Source: Cunninghamella blakesleeana
Taxonomy: Eukaryota > Mucoromycota > Mucoromycetes > Mucorales > Cunninghamellaceae
NCBI GenBank assembly: GCA_017871115.1
Contig: JAFCIZ010000002.1
Location: forward strand, 248,001 to 312,000
DNA length: 64,000 bases
Direction: 5' to 3'
This document shows positions 58,676 through 64,000 of this stretch, piece by piece; the first letter of the stretch is position 1, and each line of letters starts with the position of its first letter. The notes under the pieces were generated by a model. It was given only the letters and a program-made list of their open reading frames with translations. It was not told where the DNA came from and searched no databases. The position numbers were made by a program, and so were the translations under genes.

Positions 58676-61600
58676 ATGAATAATCATGATCATAATGAAG
58701 GTATTTTAGTATTTTTATTATTTTTAATTTATATTGTTATTATATATATAAAACAATTGACAATATTTTTAAAAAATACACGTCAATACTGCTTTTTTTT
58801 AGTTTTTTTTTGTCTTCATACATTTAATTTAATGTTGCTGTTCTCTGTCTTTTCTTCTATCTTTTATTGCTATTTTTATTTTTAACTAGGCAAATTAATA
58901 TCAAAGGAAAATAATATGGAAAATAGAATAAATAATGATCAAGAAAGCAAAATAAATCCATCACCTTCAGAACAAGAAGTGAAGAATGATCAAGTAAATG
59001 TGGAACAAAAAGTTCATATAAAAGAAGATAATGAAAATGAATTAACAGCAGAGTCAGAATCCTCAATTTTAAATAAAAATAAACGTAATGGGAAAAAGAC
59101 AAGGCGACATATCATGATTGAAGAAAAATTGAAGGGGCTTACAAAAAGATCATTATTTGATACCGATGGTGATATTAGTTCTCATAACATTTTAGAACCT
59201 GAAAATGGTGCTCTTCGAGCTACACGACAGTCTAGAAAAAGAAAAGCTTCAGATGAAGACCTCCATTCTAAAATCCATCAACCTTCCTCTTCTTCAAGTC
59301 AATCCTCTCGTAACCAACAAACTTTATTTAAGAAAGGAAAATCTAATAATAATAACAACAGCACTGTACGTAAAATACTAATGAATCCTTCAACTTCTAA
59401 TCAACGTAAAAATAAAAATAAAGTTGGGAACGATCATGACATAAATAATACTTCTTCATCTTCACCATCTTTAATGGGCCCGCCTTTGCAAAAACAAAAC
59501 AAACGTTTACCTACAGCAGCAGAAAATGCAGCGGCCTTAATGCAACAACGAAAAGAAAGTGTCAATTTGTTACGTCCGGCGCCAAAAACAACCGTAGATC
59601 GTTTACGTAACGAAAAAATTCGTGATCGTGAATTAGAATTGCAAAGAATCCTAGCCCATCATGATACAATGATCAGAGAACTGGCTCATTTGGAAGTATA
59701 TCAAACTATTTTAGATTATCAACCTACATTTTTAAACAACGATGAACGTGTTAAAAAGGTAATATATAAATAATATACATCATAATATAATACAATATCC
59801 TGTTTTGGAAATATAAACTAATCATTAATTTTGGTTTTAACATTGATTTTTCTATTTACTTTTTTCTATTAAAATAGTTTATATTAGAATATAATTTGTG
59901 GGACCTTGCTAATGAATATCTGTTAAATAAACAACGATCAAGCCCAGGTATTCGTACACGACACATTCAAGGGCAAAAATTACCTCTAATAAAAATGTTA
60001 CAGCATTCAACAGAATTAGATGCATTAACCGGCTTCACAGAAACAAAATCAAATATACCCAATGATACACAAAGACAAATTTTATTACAATCACTTCCTC
60101 CAGCAGCTGTAAATACTATCAAATCAGGTACAGGTATTAGACGAATAAACAGGCAATTCCCAACACTTGATGACTATCTAGCGTCTTTTACATATTTGGA
60201 TGATACAGACGATGCAACTAATGAAGATATAAAAGAATATATAGAAAGAGAACAATCTATTCGTGATAGGATTCGAGAATTAGAAGGCAATGGAGGATTC
60301 ACCATCACCACATCCAAATTAAAGGAAATAGCTAATAAAAGGCCACAATTGGAATCCATTCCAACAGCAGAATCAGCAGCAGCAGGCGATAATTGGGAAG
60401 AAAAGGATGAACTTAGTACACATGATATGATCATTTCTCAAGCTATCACTTCATCTAAACTCTTTCGTGGACATACTAAATATCGTAAAAATGCAGCTAG
60501 AAAATGTGCTAAAGCTATAGAAAAATATTGGGAAAATATACGTACTAGAGAAGAACGATTACAGAGACAAGAATCAAAAAGAATCATACGTCTGGCTAAA
60601 TGGACAGCTCAACAAGTCAAATCCAAATGGAGAGTTGTAGAACGAATCTGTGAAGCTCGTTATAAAGAAATTGTTAAAGAACAGCAAGCAAAAAAAAGTC
60701 GTCGCCATTTAGAAATGATTTTGGAACATTCAGAACAAATGCTAGGTGTACGTAAAGATGAGCTTGCGCAACGTCATTCTACTATATCAGAAAATGATGA
60801 TAATGATGATTCCATTTCAGAAGGAGTTTGTAATACTGGTAATACTGTAGAGGCTGATAATAACAACTTTGGAATGGATCCTCCCCCTTTATTAACGGAA
60901 GATGATACAAATGCTTCAGAATTAGAACAGTTGAATTCATTTGATGAGTGGTCAGAATCAATTATAGATAAGGATGATAATAGTACTGGTAGCGGACAAG
61001 GCAGTGTTTTGGATTTAGAAGATGAAGATGAAAGGGATCATTTTATTGATGAATCAGATGATGTGGATGATTCAGAAGATGACGTGGAGGATTTAAAACA
61101 GGATCAAAACTTGACTGTAGAAGAATTATATGAAAAATACAAGGCTTTATACAATAAAAATAGTATAACTGGTGACCAACGCGACAATGAAAATGAAAAA
61201 GAACAAGAAGAACAAAAAGAGGAAAGTGAAGAGACAAATGATACTAGCAGTAATGATAATAAAGATGATAATAATCCTGTAGAAAATGATAATGTGCTTA
61301 TTTCTAATACATCAGATGACAATGAAGAAGTAGAATCAGCAAATCATAATACCCAACTAGCAGCCTTAACAACTGAAATCTTCGATAATGAAGATAATCA
61401 TGAAAATGATGATGATGATGGTGTGGCAGACTCTGAATATTCTGAATCTGATGAAGAAAATAGGGACGATTTTATTATTTCTGATAATAGTGAAAGTGAA
61501 GATGACAACGAAGCTCTTTTATCATTGGAAGCTAATGCTCAACTCTCTATAGATGATTTACGTGCACAGTATGAATCAATGATTAAGAAAATAGAACAAG

Positions 61601-64000
61601 ACACAACTTCAACCGTGCAAACTACAACTGATGTTTTAGAAAATGGGGATAATACATCAGAACAAAATGCTACTTCATTTATTTTAGAACCAATAAGTTT
61701 AGAAAATGTAGATGATAAATCTAATATGAACAAAATTGGTAAACACTCTATTGAAGTATCGGATAATGAGCAAATGACCTCTTCAAGCTTGTCTACCTCA
61801 AAAAAAAGAAAATTGGACACACCATCCGATAAAACTATTCAGCATAATGACATATTTGAAATTGGCCATACTACTGTTTTGGATGAAAACACAGATTACA
61901 ACTCGGAAGACAACATAGATAATAATGAAAATGATGATGATGATGATGATGATAGAACAGTAACAGATTATGGGTCTGAGCCACCTGAAGATGACGATAA
62001 TAATGATAATGATGTTAATCATAAAAACACTTTGATAATAAACGAAGCACCAGAAATGTCTAAAGAAAATAATATTAATAATAGCAATAATAATGATATT
62101 AATAATGATCATAGTGATGATGAATTAATCGGTGACACATCAAACCAGCAAATGGAATTGCAGCATTCTGAAAATGAATCTGTATCAAAAAATAAACATA
62201 TACCCATTAGCAATCCTGAAATAAATAATGATTATGGATCAATAAACATGACGGATACTGAAAATGATAACAATGATATTGAAAGTACAGATAAAGCATA
62301 TGAATCAAGTGCTTATGAAACAGAGTCCGAAAAACAACAACAACAACAACAGGCAACTGTTCTACCTACTGGTACCACATTATCAACTACAAATGTCTCT
62401 ACCCGCGTACCATTTTTATTACGTGGTACCTTACGTGAATATCAACATGTAGGTTTAGATTGGTTAGTTAGTTTGTATAATAACGGATTAAATGGTATTT
62501 TGGCAGATGAAATGGGTTTGGGCAAAACAATTCAAACCATTGCATTATTAGCTTCTTTGGCATGTGAAAAAGGAATTTGGGGGCCTCATTTAGTTGTTGT
62601 ACCTACAAGTGTGTTATTAAATTGGGAAATGGAATTCAAGCGATGGTTACCAGGATTTAAAATCCTCACTTATTATGGCAATCCTAAGGAACGTAAAGAA
62701 AAACGGGTCGGTTGGTCTAAGGAAAATGCGTTTCATGTATGTATTACATCTTATCAATTGGTTATTCAAGATCAAAGTGCTTTTAAAAGAAAGCCTTGGC
62801 AATATTTAATTTTGGATGAAGCTCATCATATTAAAAATTTTAGATCGCAAAGGTGGCAAGTATTGCTTAATTTTAATTCTAAAAGACGATTATTATTGAC
62901 TGGAACACCTTTACAAAATAATTTAATGGAATTATGGTCCTTGTTATACTTTTTAATGCCAAATGGTATCTCATCTGCTATGCCTATTGGATTTGCTAAT
63001 CTCAGAGAATTTCAAGAATGGTTTTCTAATCCAGTAGATCTCATGATTGAAGGAGAAGAAGGTATGACTGAAGAATCTAGAAATGCTATTCAAAAACTTC
63101 ATACGGTACTTAGACCTTATTTATTAAGACGACTTAAATTGGATGTGGAACGGCAAATGCCAGCCAAATATGAACATGTGATGTATTGTAAACTTTCTAA
63201 ACGACAGCGTTATCTTTATGATGATTTTATGGGACGTGCTAAAACGAAAGAAACATTAGCAAGCGGTAATTTCCTCAGCATTATTAACGCACTCATGCAA
63301 TTAAGAAAAGTATGCAATCATCCAGATCTTTTTGAAGAACGACCCATTGTTACAAGTTTCTGTATGACCAATACGATACAAGAACAAGGAAAAATGTTAG
63401 AAAAATGGGTTTTATGTCGTTGGAATATACACAGCAGCGATATAGATAAAATTAATTTGGAATCATCTCATGATCTTGTCTTTGTACAACCAACATTAGA
63501 AATGACGACGTCTCAATTAGTTGCTAATGATTATACATCATTAGATTGTAGTAAACAAATAATAAAAACAATTCAGAAAATTCAAACGCAAGTAGCAACC
63601 AATGGGATTCATTCTCGTTCTATTCAATCTGGGAAAAAGTATGTTGACTTGAAAACACATCATCAGGCGTATTTATTACAACAACAATTAGCTACAGCAC
63701 AACGTTGGCAATCTATATTAAATAGAAATCAGCAAAGATGTGAAAAACGTCCGCTCTATGGTATAGGATTAATAGAAAAATGTCAACAACTCTTTGCAAA
63801 GCCATACCATATCAAGTTTTTCCCAACACCAGAAAACAACTATCATTTGGACGCCGTTACTTACTCTAATCGATCAGACACCATTCGTGATTGTGTCTTA
63901 AGTTATGAAAATAGAATTCAACGATATATGGATATTATTAAATACTATACATTTGTCACACCTGCAGCAATAGTTCAATCAGTACCCATTTTAACACCAA
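58676..64000 (+). CDS. SWR1: Swr1-type SNF2-family chromatin remodeller, 3'-truncated by window edge
   Basis: Exons 58676-58700, 58890-59758, 59878 to beyond 64000 (at least 1,672 codons). The ATPase of the SWR1 complex, which exchanges H2A for H2A.Z. I used the ATG at 58676 because its nine-codon exon splices in phase (MNNHDHNEGKLISKENN) onto the longer frame; the ATG at 58916 is the alternative. HSA-type helix at about residue 535 (LAKWTAQQVKSKWRVVERIC). Then a 500-residue acidic Asp/Glu/Asn region (60.78-62.3 kb), where Swr1 proteins contact histone dimers. SNF2 core: LREYQHVGLDWLVSLYNNGL, ILADEMGLGKTIQTIALLAS (Walker A), VVVPTSVLLNWEMEFKRWLP, LDEAHHIKNF (DEAH), LTGTPLQNNLMELWSLLYFL, LRPYLLRRLKLDVERQMP, MQLRKVCNHPDLFEERPI. 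The wide Swr1/Ino80 insert begins before the edge. Domino/SRCAP is the animal counterpart. Confidence 0.95.

Noticed and set aside
58916..59773. Swr1 start at 58916
   Set aside because: Possible, but the upstream nine-codon exon at 58676 joins in phase with good splice sites, so the earlier ATG is preferred; kept as the alternative in the entry.
61043..62112. Several - strand frames rich in Ser, Ile, Phe and Leu
   Set aside because: Antisense of the acidic repeat region of Swr1.
1..64000. CRISPR arrays, prokaryotic operons, phage or integrated-virus gene blocks
   Set aside because: All direct repeats seen are simple microsatellites; the genes have spliceosomal introns and eukaryotic domain content throughout.

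Overview
The window is nuclear DNA from a fungus, most likely one of the Mucoromycota (a Mucorales-like mould). Genes are compact and split by short introns of roughly 60-400 bases, with GTAAGT/GTAAAT-type donors and TTTTAG/ATATAG-type acceptors. Intergenic DNA is extremely AT-rich, with long poly-T and poly-A runs and TA/CA/ATT microsatellites. The gene set is fungal: single-chain urease, a large cystathionine gamma-synthase, an Opy2-like anchor, Swr1, and a CotH-family protein of the kind expanded in Mucorales. No prokaryotic, viral or organellar gene block is visible. The genus is not determinable from what I can see.

Layout, left to right. 0-8.3 kb (+ strand): a C7orf25/DUF1308 protein cut by the left edge, a VAMP7-type longin SNARE, decayed coding fragments, an F-box/WD40 protein, and a secreted or membrane protein of unknown family. 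8.5-37 kb (- strand): a small Ser/His-rich protein, a 3.6 kb gene-poor stretch, a five-exon urease, an ankyrin-repeat protein, two tandem sugar transporters sharing one intron position, a PKA-type catalytic subunit, cystathionine gamma-synthase, and CCT2. 38-40.5 kb (+): an Asn/Gln-rich unknown with a PP1-docking-like motif. 41.5-45.5 kb (-): a CotH-family secretory protein and the ARL5 GTPase. 46.9-64 kb (+): a CS-domain/Sel1-repeat tail-anchored protein, a BTB plus CAP-Gly fusion, an Opy2-like membrane anchor, an SLC10A7/Rch1-like transporter, and Swr1, which runs off the right edge.

Functionally this is mostly housekeeping: vesicle traffic (VAMP7, ARL5), folding (CCT2, CS domain), signalling (PKA, Opy2-like), nutrient use (sugar transport, urea, sulfur amino acids), Ca2+ homeostasis and chromatin remodelling. 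I see no gene cluster that forms a new pathway. The points most worth a second look are the BTB/CAP-Gly fusion, a CS domain split by a low-complexity insert, a start-codon-only first coding exon in CCT2, decayed coding relics in gene-free DNA (two sharing a short FVIDG motif), and symmetrical T(n)A(n) palindromic tracts scattered through introns and spacers.

All exon joins were made by hand from splice consensus, phase agreement and family continuity. Joins inside well-known proteins are reliable; those in orphan genes are tentative.
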